Below, piece after piece: positions 25,010 to 34,428 of a DNA stretch of 64,000 nucleotides (within the stretch, counting starts at the first letter, position 1; each line of letters starts with the position of its first letter). Source of the DNA: DAOLCO01 sp964612555 (GTDB taxonomy: Bacteria > Bdellovibrionota_C > UBA2361 > SZUA-149 > DAOLCO01); contig CAZTBW010000002.1 in assembly GCA_964612555.1 (NCBI GenBank), forward strand, positions 1-64,000. Direction: 5' to 3'. Under the pieces are notes generated by a model. The model was not told the DNA's origin. It made no database searches and saw only the letters and a program-made list of their open reading frames with translations. Both the position numbers and the translations under genes were made by a program.

Positions 25010-26086
25010 ATGATTAATGGAAACACATTCGGAAACAGTTTCAGGGTAACTACTTTTGGAGAGAGTCATGGCGCTCTACTTGGAGTGGTGATTGATGGCT
25101 GTCCTTCAAGGCTGGAACTTGACCTTCCGGGAATTCAAAAAGAACTGGATAGAAGAAAACCGGGTCAATCAAAACTTGTTTCACCTCGCAGGGAAGCTGA
25201 TGAATTTGAAATTGTCAGTGGTTTTTTTGAAGGAATGACCACGGGGACTCCCCTTGCGGCAATTTTCAAAAATAGCGATGTCAAGTCAAAAGACTATGAT
25301 GCTATTAAAGACCTTTTTAGACCAGGGCATGCAGACTATACCTATCACAAAAAATATATCCATCGAGACTATCGTGGAGGAGGAAGATCCTCGGCTCGTG
25401 AGACTATTGCACGTGTATTTGCAGGAAGTGTAGCGAGGCAGATTCTTTCTCATTGGGGAGTTTCGATTTATGGCGGATTGGTTCAGCTTGGAAAAATAAA
25501 AGCGAAAAAATACCAGTGGGAATCTGTTGAAGAAAATATGCTGCGTTCTGTTGATCCTGGATTGGTAGATGCGATGACAGAAGAGCTTGAAGCTGCAAGA
25601 AAGGACAGGGACTCTGTAGGAGGAGTGATTGAAGTACGGGCAGATGGGGTGCCTGTGGGTTTAGGAGAGCCGGTTTTTTCAAAACTAAGTGCTGCGATAG
25701 GAGCTTCGATGTTTTCAATTCCAGCAGTCAAGGGTGTGGAGATTGGTGATGGATTTTCACTTTGTGAAATGAAAGGGAGTGAGGCAAATGATGAAATGAA
25801 TGCAGATGGATTTATTTCAAATCATCATGGAGGGGTACTTGGAGGACTCTCTTCAGGTGCACCGATTGTGATTAGAATAGGAATCAAGCCAACTTCATCT
25901 CTTCCTAAAGAACAGAAAACTATTGATATCCATGGAAATGAAAGTTCGATAGTTACTAAAGGTCGTCATGACCCTTGTGTGGCAATACGAGCAGTGCCGA
26001 TTGCAGAAGCCATGCTTGCGCTTGTTCTTGTTGATTTTATGATTCAGGACGCAGGAAGGAAAAACCTTCTTGGAAAATTAAGTTAG
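25010..26086 (+). CDS. aroC: Chorismate synthase
   Basis: 358 residues from ATG 25010, which gives the family-typical GNTFGNSFRVTTFGESHG opening; an open frame extends upstream but runs into the diverging gene. Signatures RPGHADYTYHKKY, GGGRSSARET and RHDPCVAIRAVP are intact. The enzyme makes chorismate from EPSP with reduced FMN and feeds the tryptophan operon 20 kb away. mpl follows after nine bases. A palindrome sits just before the start codon. Confidence 0.98.
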   Translation: MINGNTFGNSFRVTTFGESHGALLGVVIDGCPSRLELDLPGIQKELDRRKPGQSKLVSPRREADEFEIVSGFFEGMTTGTPLAAIFKNSDVKSKDYDAIKDLFRPGHADYTYHKKYIHRDYRGGGRSSARETIARVFAGSVARQILSHWGVSIYGGLVQLGKIKAKKYQWESVEENMLRSVDPGLVDAMTEELEAARKDRDSVGGVIEVRADGVPVGLGEPVFSKLSAAIGASMFSIPAVKGVEIGDGFSLCEMKGSEANDEMNADGFISNHHGGVLGGLSSGAPIVIRIGIKPTSSLPKEQKTIDIHGNESSIVTKGRHDPCVAIRAVPIAEAMLALVLVDFMIQDAGRKNLLGKLS

Positions 26087-26095
26087 ATAGTAATA

Positions 26096-27685
26096 ATGAA
26101 TAATTCTTTTTCTCCTGAAATATCAAAAGAACATGATGTAAGTAGCCAGGAAAGGGCTGAGTATCTTAAACGTCTTCCAAAAGCTGCGCATATTCATATA
26201 AGTGGTGTGTGTGGTACTGGTACTGGTGCGGTTCTTTCCTTGTTAAAGCAGTCCGGGTTTTATGTTACGGGCAGTGACAAAGCGTTTTATCCTCCAATGG
26301 GGACAGTGGTGAAGGAACTTGCTGATAAAATTTTTGAAGGATATTCGGCTGATAATTTCCGGAAAAGACCAGATCTTGTGGTCATTGGAAATGCACTCAG
26401 TCGTGGTAACCCGGAGATCGAATTTGTGATTGAGCAGGGTATTCCATTTTGCTCAATGCCAGAAGTATTTTCAGGGCTTTTAATAGGGAGCAGGGAAGAG
26501 TGTAAAACTTCTGTTGTGGTGAGTGGAACTCATGGAAAGACGACAACTACTTCGCTTATTGCAAGTATCCTGATGTATGCAGGGAAATCCCCGGGATATT
26601 TTATTGGAGGAGTACCTACAGGAGATATACTTGAAGGCTCACTAAGGCTTTGTTCAAAAGAATTACCCCCTTCAGAGCGGATAGTTGTTTTAGAGGGGGA
26701 TGAGTATGACAGCGCTTTTTTTGCAAAATACTCCAAGTTCCATTGTTATCGACCGGATATTGCAGTGGTGACTAATCTTGAATTTGATCATGGCGATATT
26801 TTTGAAGATATTGATGCGATCAAAAGAGAGTTTTCAAGTTTTTTAAAGAAAGTACCGGATGATGGAATGATTTTTGTTTGTAAAGATGCAAAACCTGCAT
26901 TTGAACTTGTAAAAGAGCTTGTTTCTTCAAATGAGAACAGCCCCAAAATGTTTTCATACGGTACGGATTCGTCTTCAGATATTTATCTTAGCTCCAGAAG
27001 TGCGTGGGCATTTGAGGAGTCTTCTGAAGAGTCATCTGAAGGGCGGGTAGGTCAGCGTCTTGAGTTTGTTATAGATGCCAGGAAGATAGAAGTTATGACT
27101 CCTCTTACCGGACTGCATAATGCTTTAAATATTGCCGCTGCAATTGGGGTTTGTTCTCAATTGGGAATTTCTCATGATACTATTTCTCAGGGCTTAAAAG
27201 CGTTTTCTCCTGTGAAGAGAAGACAGCAGGTAATTACAAACTCAGGTGGCATCGTTCTTATTGAAGATTTTGCGCATCATCCCACAGAAGTAAAAGTAAC
27301 CCTGGAGGGGCTTCGCGATGCATATCCAGATCGCAGGGTCGTTGTCCTTTTTGAACCCAGATCTAACACCAGCAGAAGAGCTTTTTTCAGGGACGAGTAT
27401 AAAGATGCGCTTTCTGTTGCAGATGTTATTCTTGTTAAAGAAGTTGAAACCTCTACTTCCGGCACTCCATATGCCGGTGTTGGTTCCTCTAAACCTTTAT
27501 TTGAAGTTTCAGAATTAATTAATCTCCTGAAAGCTTCAAATAAAAAAGCATACTCAGACCCCCACATCCCGGGTCTCTTTTCCCAGCTTCGTGCTATCTC
27601 AAAAGCAGGAGACCTTATTGTGGTCATGTCCAATGGTGATTTTGGGGGGATTATTGGGATGATTAAGGAGATGGTAGAGAAGTAA
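26096..27685 (+). CDS. mpl: UDP-N-acetylmuramate:tripeptide ligase (Mpl)
   Basis: 529 residues. Nucleotide-sugar domain with IHISGVCGTGTG at 33-44, ATP site GTHGKTTTT at about 144-152, the DEYDSAFFAKYSKF block typical of Mpl rather than MurC, and DFAHHPTEV in the C-domain. Mpl reattaches recycled L-Ala-gamma-D-Glu-mDAP tripeptide to UDP-MurNAc in peptidoglycan recycling. It is longer than the E. coli enzyme (457) by insertions about residues 290-325, which are Ser/Glu-rich. It probably shares a transcript with aroC. Confidence 0.92.
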   Translation: MNNSFSPEISKEHDVSSQERAEYLKRLPKAAHIHISGVCGTGTGAVLSLLKQSGFYVTGSDKAFYPPMGTVVKELADKIFEGYSADNFRKRPDLVVIGNALSRGNPEIEFVIEQGIPFCSMPEVFSGLLIGSREECKTSVVVSGTHGKTTTTSLIASILMYAGKSPGYFIGGVPTGDILEGSLRLCSKELPPSERIVVLEGDEYDSAFFAKYSKFHCYRPDIAVVTNLEFDHGDIFEDIDAIKREFSSFLKKVPDDGMIFVCKDAKPAFELVKELVSSNENSPKMFSYGTDSSSDIYLSSRSAWAFEESSEESSEGRVGQRLEFVIDARKIEVMTPLTGLHNALNIAAAIGVCSQLGISHDTISQGLKAFSPVKRRQQVITNSGGIVLIEDFAHHPTEVKVTLEGLRDAYPDRRVVVLFEPRSNTSRRAFFRDEYKDALSVADVILVKEVETSTSGTPYAGVGSSKPLFEVSELINLLKASNKKAYSDPHIPGLFSQLRAISKAGDLIVVMSNGDFGGIIGMIKEMVEK

Positions 27686-27702
27686 CAACCCCCTCCTCCT
27701 CC

Positions 27703-27855
27703 AAGAAGAAGTGCGGGGAGTGCCTTTCGTCGAATGGCTCCCTCGAGCTGCATAAATCAGGTTTGTATGTAAGTGCCTATGCTCTCAGTCCGTCCCGCCT
27801 TGAGTTTCGTCGAAAGGTTGAGTTCTCCGAAAGCCACTCCCCGCACTTCTTCTTT
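27703..27855. repeat. Long imperfect inverted repeat downstream of mpl
   Basis: The left arm (27703-27734, AAGAAGAAGTGCGGGGAGTG and on) and right arm (27822-27855) match as inverted copies at about 27 of 32 positions. The 87-nt interior holds two copies of TTTCGTCGAA followed by closely related bases. It might be a small non-autonomous mobile or REP-like element, or a large terminator. There is no gene in 27686-27944. Confidence 0.5.
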
Positions 27856-27944
27856 ACCCCACCTCTTTTTCATTTTTTGAGTTTTAGCTTCAGGGAGAAA
27901 AGTCAGGGAAAATTATTTTCAAGATAGGCAGTGTAACCTCTTCT

Positions 27945-28238
27945 TCATAAAGGCACAGATTCTGATTCGATAATTGGTCTCAAGTGTTTTGAAAGACCTG
28001 ATTCCGTGACTACATCTACTTTACACTTGAGCAATTCTTCTAATTCTCTTTGAAACCTTACAAGAGTAAAAAATGTAGCTCCCTGAGGTGCCTTCACAAG
28101 AAAATCAATATCACTGCTGGGAGTCTGTTCATCTCGAGCCACAGAACCAAAAACCCGAATAGAAACCACGCCAAACTTCTCGGCTACATTGTATATCTCT
28201 TCTTTGAAATCTCGTTTTATATCACGCAAAGTTATCAT
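27945..28238 (-). CDS. MNT-type minimal nucleotidyltransferase
   Basis: 97 residues. The pattern RVFGSVARDEQTPSSDIDFLV is the polymerase-beta-like minimal nucleotidyltransferase signature (GSxARxExxxxSDxD), with a third acidic residue in KVDVVT. Such proteins usually pair with a HEPN toxin as an MntA antitoxin that AMPylates it. No HEPN or DUF86-like gene lies on either side, so it is an orphan here. It may act on a distant partner or be a remnant; the coding sequence itself looks intact. Confidence 0.9.
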   Translation of the reverse strand: MITLRDIKRDFKEEIYNVAEKFGVVSIRVFGSVARDEQTPSSDIDFLVKAPQGATFFTLVRFQRELEELLKCKVDVVTESGLSKHLRPIIESESVPL

Positions 28239-28310
28239 TAGAGTATTATAGCATACATAGATCCGTTTTATACAGCAAAAAACTAAAGGAAGTAGCCCTT
28301 CCTGGAGCCC

Positions 28311-29252
28311 CTAGAACAAATCCATACTCTTACTTACTTTATCTTTTATACTCATATCAGGATTTTCTTTTTCGATCAGGGTTAATCTTGGCAGAAGTCC
28401 TTTTAGGTTTGCGGTTTGGATTGCCAGTCCCGGGCGGGCGTTCATTTCCAGTAGAAGGGGGCCTCTTGTTGGGTCTAGTACCATGTCTATGCCGAGGTAG
28501 CCGAGTTTGGTAATTTCATAACATTTTGAAGCTACCTCGAGTACTTCCTGCCAGTGAGGAATGATCACGCCTTGAAATGAAACCTTGGAGTCGGGGTGCT
28601 CGTGGACTACTTTGTTTTTATGAACTGCGTTGGTAATTGTACCGTCTTTTATTCTGATACCACAGCCTATGGCACCTTGATGCAGGTTAGCCCTTCCTCC
28701 GGATTCCAGTGTAGGCACTCTGATCATTGCCATTACGGGAAATCCTTTGAAAATGATCACTCTGATATCCGGAATGCCTGAGTCTGAGAGTTTCATAAAA
28801 AGAGGATGGATTTCAAGTTTTTCCTGGATGATAGCAGCATCCTGCATGCCGTTTAAGGAATACAGACCGGAGAGAATGGTCGAAATATGGTATTGAATAT
28901 CTCTTCGGCTACGAACCCCTCTACTTGATTGAAACTCCAGTGAGGAAGTCTCAGGGTGAAGGTGTGTGGAGTTAATAACAAGTATCCCGTTACCCTGTGA
29001 CCCGCGAGCCGGTTTAATTACAAAAGAATTCAGCTGGGCAAGTTTTTCCCATATGTACCTTAGCTCACCATTGGTTTTGATCGTCATATAGTTTACAGGC
29101 ATGGGAATATCATGCGCTATGGCAAGCTCTGCGGTTTTTGATTTATCATCAACAAGCGGATAGAGGTGTCTTGGGTTATAGGGAATAATGAATGAACCAA
29201 GACGACGGTTCATTCCAAGTATCCCGGCTTTTTTCAGGCTGGAGAAAATCAT
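28311..29252 (-). CDS. RimK-related ATP-grasp ligase (alpha-L-glutamate ligase-like)
   Basis: 313 residues. ATP-grasp elements: FVIKPARGSQGNGI about residues 73-86 and LLLEMNARPGLA with the metal-binding Glu/Asn near the end. The N-terminus GILGMNRRLGSFI matches the RimK-related ligase family that occurs with 7TM-transglutaminase and retropepsin-like proteins. The reaction would join an amino acid, probably Glu-like, to an unknown acceptor. It overlaps the membrane protein gene upstream by four bases; the three genes form an operon on the minus strand. Confidence 0.9.
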   Translation of the reverse strand: MIFSSLKKAGILGMNRRLGSFIIPYNPRHLYPLVDDKSKTAELAIAHDIPMPVNYMTIKTNGELRYIWEKLAQLNSFVIKPARGSQGNGILVINSTHLHPETSSLEFQSSRGVRSRRDIQYHISTILSGLYSLNGMQDAAIIQEKLEIHPLFMKLSDSGIPDIRVIIFKGFPVMAMIRVPTLESGGRANLHQGAIGCGIRIKDGTITNAVHKNKVVHEHPDSKVSFQGVIIPHWQEVLEVASKCYEITKLGYLGIDMVLDPTRGPLLLEMNARPGLAIQTANLKGLLPRLTLIEKENPDMSIKDKVSKSMDLF

Positions 29253-30856
29253 GCATTTACATTTGCGCTAAGTTCTTTAAATCTAAAAAATTCAGACACT
29301 CTATATCCCTTGTAGTTTCCAATAAGCAGATTCAGAGCAATCGTCCAGAGTAGAAATTCAGGGTTAGTAAACAGAAGCTGCTGAAGTATGTTAAATGTCA
29401 GAATAAAGTAACAGACAAATGAGATGGTGATCGTACCGGCAAGTTTTTTAAAGGTGTTCCACGAACCCTCTTCAATAAAATCAATGCTGAAACGCTCAAT
29501 AAGAATGGTAATGATTACCACAGGGAAATAGCTTAAAATTCCCGAACCGGAACCACCAAGCTCAATCACATTCTGATTTACAAGAACAAAAAGCATGTAG
29601 GCGATTATTACAAAAGTAAGAAGAATGGAGATTCTTGGTACCGCAAGCAGATATAGTTTATCGAGAAGAATTCTTTGAAAAAACCCCAGAAACACAACGA
29701 TTGAGAAGAAAAGTAATGCAAATAAAAATTGAGTTTCAATAAAGAAGATGGTGAGAAGCGCAGGGGTGAAAATCCCAAAGGTACTGAAACCGACAATATT
29801 TCTAAAAAACGAAATCATCACCGCTCCAATCGGAAGAAGGAGGATGATGTACATACTCGCCTGAGCCGATAGGGGAAGGCTGTAAAGAGAAAATGTATAA
29901 AAGATGGAATCAGATCGTTTCAGTTCATCAGAATACACCTTTGCATCGTACCTGTTTGTTTTAAGAGGGACTGCGAAGATGGAGAGATTCTGGAGTTTCT
30001 TGTGAGACATCTCAAGTGAGGTGATGTCATTTGAAAATATGACAAAGTTTTTTGGAAGACTTCCCGGTGTTTTTTTAAGAAGATCTATCTGGTACCATTT
30101 TCCGTTAAGGTACACCTCATTAAAAAAGATAAGTCGGTACTGGTTCTTATGGGGTCGAAGTGTCGGGTCGGGTTCGAGTTTTATTCCCGCTCCTGTGCGA
30201 CTCGGAACACCGCTGGAACGAACAAGATAATTAAAGATTTGGGCTTTGGTATAGGTTGAAGCAAGCCCCAGAGCCAGAGATTCATTAATGCTCTGTGTGT
30301 TCTGAGACAGCCGAATTTCTTCAGAAACATAAAAGAAAATCTTTTTCAGGGAAGCCAGAGTTCCGGCAGATGGGTCGATAATGGCAGATGAAAGTTCTTG
30401 AAGAGGTTCCAGGTCTTCTTTGGAGAGTTTGATTTGTTCGGTGTACTTTCTTATTCCCGGAGGAATTTTTCTGTTGCTTATGGTAACAGGAAGTGTCTGA
30501 GTGTATGGTTTATCTCTTATTCTGAGTTCGTATCCAATGGAAGATTTTTCACGGGAAAAATCACCGGTAACCGTGAGGTATCTGGAATCGGAAATTACTA
30601 TCTCCTCGGTTTTAAGGGTGGCGGGGATTGAGTGCTTAATGTTACTGATCTCCTGCGACTCACCTGATACCGGAAGGGGTAACAGGATTTTATCCGTGTG
30701 AGCCAACTGCGACGCATCGACTTTAAGTTGAAGGTTCCACTCATCGCTGATCTCTTTTGGTAATATACTTAAACCAAGCACATTGTTTTTATATACCACC
30801 ATGGCTATGGGAATAAGGAAGAGGAGCGCTATTGCGAGGCGAAGTGAAAACTTCAT
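29249..30856 (-). CDS. Inactive-transglutaminase fused to seven membrane helices
   Basis: 535 residues. An N-terminal signal anchor, an extracytoplasmic transglutaminase-like domain (about 40-300) and then about seven membrane helices (about 320-515). The transglutaminase part lacks an evident Cys catalytic residue: ALGLASTYTKAQIFNYLVR is the expected site and has no Cys, as in the described inactive family. Genes on both sides overlap it by four bases (ligase and aspartic protease). The system has been noted as a conserved three-gene neighbourhood in proteobacteria; its biological job is unsettled, and a role in envelope peptide modification is inference. Confidence 0.85.
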   Translation of the reverse strand: MKFSLRLAIALLFLIPIAMVVYKNNVLGLSILPKEISDEWNLQLKVDASQLAHTDKILLPLPVSGESQEISNIKHSIPATLKTEEIVISDSRYLTVTGDFSREKSSIGYELRIRDKPYTQTLPVTISNRKIPPGIRKYTEQIKLSKEDLEPLQELSSAIIDPSAGTLASLKKIFFYVSEEIRLSQNTQSINESLALGLASTYTKAQIFNYLVRSSGVPSRTGAGIKLEPDPTLRPHKNQYRLIFFNEVYLNGKWYQIDLLKKTPGSLPKNFVIFSNDITSLEMSHKKLQNLSIFAVPLKTNRYDAKVYSDELKRSDSIFYTFSLYSLPLSAQASMYIILLLPIGAVMISFFRNIVGFSTFGIFTPALLTIFFIETQFLFALLFFSIVVFLGFFQRILLDKLYLLAVPRISILLTFVIIAYMLFVLVNQNVIELGGSGSGILSYFPVVIITILIERFSIDFIEEGSWNTFKKLAGTITISFVCYFILTFNILQQLLFTNPEFLLWTIALNLLIGNYKGYRVSEFFRFKELSANVNA

Positions 30857-31587
30857 TTTTTATCGCCTAAAAGATGAGACTCTGACACGTCTACAAGATA
30901 GTTTCCTAACAAGAGGTTTCTTCCGATGAGAAAACTGTAGCGCATACTTTCTCTGTCGTTAAGATTTACATTTACATCGTGCAGATCATTTCCAATCCGC
31001 AGTGAAAGACGAATGACGTAGCGTAGTGAAGTTTTACCTGAACTGTTTTTGACTTTGGTTCTTGCCACCACTCTTCTCACCATGGTGTGCTTGTTGTTCT
31101 CATCATCAACTGTTTCAAATTGTACGAAGGGTTCTCCGTTGATCTGGAGTTCCTTGATATTTTCCGCATGTATGGAACAAGTCTTTGCTCCCGTATCAAT
31201 CCTTGCCTGAAGAGAAAAATCAGGGTCTTTAAATGTAACCCATTCCACTCTGCCTATGTATATTCTTTCTTTTGCAGACTGTGATGTTTTATTTTTGGCA
31301 TCTCTCATTTCTTTATCATGATGATGCTCAGTCCAGATTTCAGGTAAAATTTCTTCAAGAATCATTTCTCTAAGGTCTGTCTTTATTTCTTCACGTGCCA
31401 TGGCGAGCTCTTCCCGAAAATAAATCCGCTCCGGGGACTCTGTGTCGGAGTTCTCCGATGTAATAAGTACCTCGGCTGCCTTTCCCTCCCCCGTATTCCC
31501 GGGCGATATTAGCGCACACGAAACACAGGAAGCAAGGAGGTAAAGAGAGGTGCCGAAAAGAACAGTCCTGAAACGAAGATAATGCAT
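30853..31587 (-). CDS. Retropepsin-like aspartic protease lipoprotein (Zn_protease family)
   Basis: 244 residues. The signal sequence ends in LLAS before Cys21, a lipobox, so it is probably a lipoprotein. The C-terminal domain begins near RIYIGRVEWV and carries IDTGAKTCS (Asp131, Thr, Gly), the retropepsin motif of the family annotated as ATP-dependent zinc protease; later FLIGRNLLL is the second family motif. Residues 30-105 are a charged linker. It is first in the three-gene operon with the 7TM protein and the ATP-grasp ligase. The zinc and ATP dependence of the name is not evident from sequence. Confidence 0.88.
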   Translation of the reverse strand: MHYLRFRTVLFGTSLYLLASCVSCALISPGNTGEGKAAEVLITSENSDTESPERIYFREELAMAREEIKTDLREMILEEILPEIWTEHHHDKEMRDAKNKTSQSAKERIYIGRVEWVTFKDPDFSLQARIDTGAKTCSIHAENIKELQINGEPFVQFETVDDENNKHTMVRRVVARTKVKNSSGKTSLRYVIRLSLRIGNDLHDVNVNLNDRESMRYSFLIGRNLLLGNYLVDVSESHLLGDKK

Positions 31588-31619
31588 TGGAAGCCCCTGA
31601 TTTGGTACTATAAGCCGGT

Positions 31620-32855
31620 TTAAGCGACTTTTCTTACCTGCTCATTTTTAAATGATTCAATCATCTTCTCAATCGACTCACCCCGATTAAGGGTCGCAAC
31701 AAGTGCGGCAGCCCTTAGAGACTCTTCTTTCATTCGGGGTATTCGTCCATCAAGTTCGGTTCTTATTGAGCGTCTGTTCTCCCATGATTTTTGAATATGG
31801 GATACCAGATTTTCGACTGAGAAATTTTCAAACCCCAGACCGTAATCGCTTAACCCAAGGCTTTTCATGTAGGTGGTTACTTTGGGAAGATAATTCAGTG
31901 AAGAGACAGGAGTGTGTCCTGCCGAAGTAAGTATGAGACAGTGGAGCCTCATGGCAAATAGTAATGAAACTTTTTCCATGACACCACGAATATCAAAGTG
32001 TGAATATTTCCTGTTACTGAGAAGCACTTTTTTATGTTTTGTGCGTACTCCCGCCATGATTTCCCGGGTAAGAGGTTCATCCATGTGCTGAGTGGATACA
32101 AAAAGAAGTGTCGCATCAATGTCCTTAAGCGCGGTATTCAGGGCATCGGTGTATGTTTTTATAAAGGCTTCCTTTGAGATGGGGGTTTTATTATTCAAGC
32201 CTGCCCAGCTATCAAAATAGGGATTAACATTGAGTGCGATAATTTCTTTATCAAATGTAAGTCCTATCTCGTTATACACCTGTTCCAGTCGTTCTTTGGA
32301 TGAAGGAGTGGTTTGAAGTGCAATGTCGTTTGTAATTATGACATTAGGGTTTTCCACGCCGGCGTCTCTCATTTCATCAATGGATTCCTGGTCTCGTACC
32401 GTGATGAAGTCCATGAGTTCAAGAACACTCTTTAGCATGTCTTTCCCTCTTGGTGTTCTGCATGGTCCTACCGTTACGGTATAGCAGCCAAGTTTTTTCC
32501 CTCTTTTTTTAGCTTGTGGCAAAAGAAGGTAATAAGACGAAAGAAAGTTGAATAGTGGATTATATAAAGAGCGATCAAACAGTGTTGCATCAAAAACCAA
32601 AGACAGATCTGTTCTCATCAGGGACTGGTAAGTGGTGAGCCCCAGAAGTTTTGCAGAAAGATTCCAGGGGAGGATGCTGACAGGACGAACACGGTTTTCA
32701 TAGGTCTTCCATATGAATTCGGGATTGATCGTCGGGATTTCATATAGAAGCCGTTCATTACAGGCAGTATCAATAGTATCCATTATGGAAGAGAGTAAAG
32801 CCGCATCCCCTGCATTTCTTCCGGAGGCAGAACCTAAAAGAGTAATTGATCGCAT
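31620..32855 (-). CDS. Polysaccharide pyruvyl transferase family protein
   Basis: 411 residues from ATG 32855, with AAGGA before it; the longer frame to 32957 adds an unlikely leader that overlaps the next gene's upstream region. The start ITLLGSASGRNAGDAALLSS matches the CsaB/WcaK-type opening, GPCRTPRGKDML and the late MRLHCLILTSAGHTPV are also characteristic. The family adds ketal-linked pyruvate to surface glycans. It lies 32 bp upstream of the protease operon. Assignment to the family is good; the actual sugar acceptor is unknown. Confidence 0.85.
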   Translation of the reverse strand: MRSITLLGSASGRNAGDAALLSSIMDTIDTACNERLLYEIPTINPEFIWKTYENRVRPVSILPWNLSAKLLGLTTYQSLMRTDLSLVFDATLFDRSLYNPLFNFLSSYYLLLPQAKKRGKKLGCYTVTVGPCRTPRGKDMLKSVLELMDFITVRDQESIDEMRDAGVENPNVIITNDIALQTTPSSKERLEQVYNEIGLTFDKEIIALNVNPYFDSWAGLNNKTPISKEAFIKTYTDALNTALKDIDATLLFVSTQHMDEPLTREIMAGVRTKHKKVLLSNRKYSHFDIRGVMEKVSLLFAMRLHCLILTSAGHTPVSSLNYLPKVTTYMKSLGLSDYGLGFENFSVENLVSHIQKSWENRRSIRTELDGRIPRMKEESLRAAALVATLNRGESIEKMIESFKNEQVRKVA

Positions 32856-32949
32856 GATTTCATCCTTTTTACTGTAAAATTCTTGGGGTATGATTGTATG
32901 CATAATAGTGATTTTAATAAAGCCTCTGAGATAATAAATAGTTATAAAA

Positions 32950-33657
32950 ATGATCAAGTGTAGGGAAGTAAAGAAGAGCGTTTCCGGAAATCCTGTTCTG
33001 GGAGGGGTTACGTTCAGTGCTGGGAATAATCAGCTTGTCGGCATTCTTGGTCCAAATGGTGCAGGAAAAACTACCACCATGAGGATTATTTCAACGTATC
33101 TCAGCCCGGACTCCGGCTCAGTTGAGGTGGGAGGATATAATACGACAAAGTATCCCGATAAAATCCATAGTATTATTGGGGTGCTCCCTGAGTCTCCTCC
33201 TTTATACGATGAGCTTCGGGTTTCAAAATATATTTCTTTTATGGGAAGTTTAAGAAATATTTCGGGGCGGGCACTTTCTGTGGCGGTAGAGTCTGTGATT
33301 GAGAGATGTCGCCTGAGTGCGGTTAAGGATGCACCCTGCGGGACACTCTCCAAGGGGTTTCGTCAGAAAGTTGCGCTTGGTGCGGCGATTGTCGGTGACC
33401 CCAAAGTGCTCCTTCTTGATGAACCTACCAGTGGTCTTGACCCAAGAGAAATAATAGAGATAAGAGCACTTATTCGCGAACTGAAAGAGGACAGAACAAT
33501 TCTCTTCAGCAGTCATATCCTGTCAGAAGTATCCGAAATATGCGATAAGGTTGTTTTCTTTGTAAGAGGTAGAACGGTTCTTGAGGGTTCTGTTTCAGAA
33601 CTCACCACTGAAAAAAATCTTGAACAGGTGTTCCTCGAAGCGCTCGAAAAAGAGTAA
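32950..33657 (+). CDS. ABC transporter ATP-binding protein, GldA-like
   Basis: 235 residues. Walker A GPNGAGKT at 34-41, signature LSKGFRQK, Walker B VLLLDEPTSGLD and switch His in FSSH. The family of ABC-2 type ATPases includes GldA. It is followed after six bases by a permease and then a GldG-like protein and a DUF4340 protein, the usual order. In Bacteroidetes GldAFG supports gliding; in other phyla the complex is often unassigned, so motility should not be concluded. Confidence 0.93.
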   Translation: MIKCREVKKSVSGNPVLGGVTFSAGNNQLVGILGPNGAGKTTTMRIISTYLSPDSGSVEVGGYNTTKYPDKIHSIIGVLPESPPLYDELRVSKYISFMGSLRNISGRALSVAVESVIERCRLSAVKDAPCGTLSKGFRQKVALGAAIVGDPKVLLLDEPTSGLDPREIIEIRALIRELKEDRTILFSSHILSEVSEICDKVVFFVRGRTVLEGSVSELTTEKNLEQVFLEALEKE

Positions 33658-33663
33658 GGTAGT

Positions 33664-34428
33664 ATGAAGATATTTTTAACACTCTTAAAAAAAGACCTGT
33701 ACATTGCACTGAGCACTCCGCTTGCCTATGTTCTCTGTGCGGGGTACTTGTTTCTCTCAGGCTTTTTTTTCTTTTCCTATCTTACCACATTTAACCCTTT
33801 TCAGAAGATTACCGCCATGACCCATGATGGGGGAGTCAGTTTTAATTCAGGAGTAATCGTTCCCCTGTATCAGGCACAGTTAGTACTTCTTCTTTTTATA
33901 ATACCACTGATCGGTATGCGTTCAGTGTCAGAAGAACGGGCACGTAATTCTTTTGAACTGCTTGTGAGTACTTCCCTCTCAATTACTTCTTTTGTTATTG
34001 CAAAATGGTCGTATCTTTTTATTTTAATAAGCGGTGTTATTACCATTGGTTTGGTATTTCCTCTGCTTCTGTGCGTGGTTGCCGACCCGGAAATCAAACC
34101 CGTACTGCTGGGTGCGGTGGGGCTTTATCTTTTTTCGGGGCTACTCTGTTCGGTGTGCGTGTTTTTTTCAAGTCTGACAAAGAACCAGACCATTGCGGGG
34201 ATTCTTACTCTGATATCCGGTTTGTTATGGTTCTTGCTTGATGTTCCCTTTGCGTCTCAAGGTACCGAACTTGCCCTTTTTATGAAGTCTGTTTCCATTT
34301 CCCTTGTAACAGAAGAGTTCTTGCAAGGGGTGCTGAGCCTTCCGTCCTTATACTTTTTTATGGCTTCGGTAGTATGCTTCCTTTTTATATCCACTCAGGT
34401 TCTTTCATCTCAAAATGGGAGGATGTAG
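33664..34428 (+). CDS. ABC-2 type permease, GldF-like
   Basis: 254 residues with six membrane segments and a SEERARNSFELLVSTSLS stretch, typical of the GldF/NosY permease family. Partner of the preceding ATPase and the GldG-like protein that follows. The last base of its stop codon is the first of the GTG start of the next gene. Confidence 0.9.
   Translation: MKIFLTLLKKDLYIALSTPLAYVLCAGYLFLSGFFFFSYLTTFNPFQKITAMTHDGGVSFNSGVIVPLYQAQLVLLLFIIPLIGMRSVSEERARNSFELLVSTSLSITSFVIAKWSYLFILISGVITIGLVFPLLLCVVADPEIKPVLLGAVGLYLFSGLLCSVCVFFSSLTKNQTIAGILTLISGLLWFLLDVPFASQGTELALFMKSVSISLVTEEFLQGVLSLPSLYFFMASVVCFLFISTQVLSSQNGRM

Noticed and set aside
31620..32957. Longer pyruvyl transferase frame to 32957
   Set aside because: Overlaps the ABC transporter start region, lacks a ribosome site, and the family begins at MRSITLLG.
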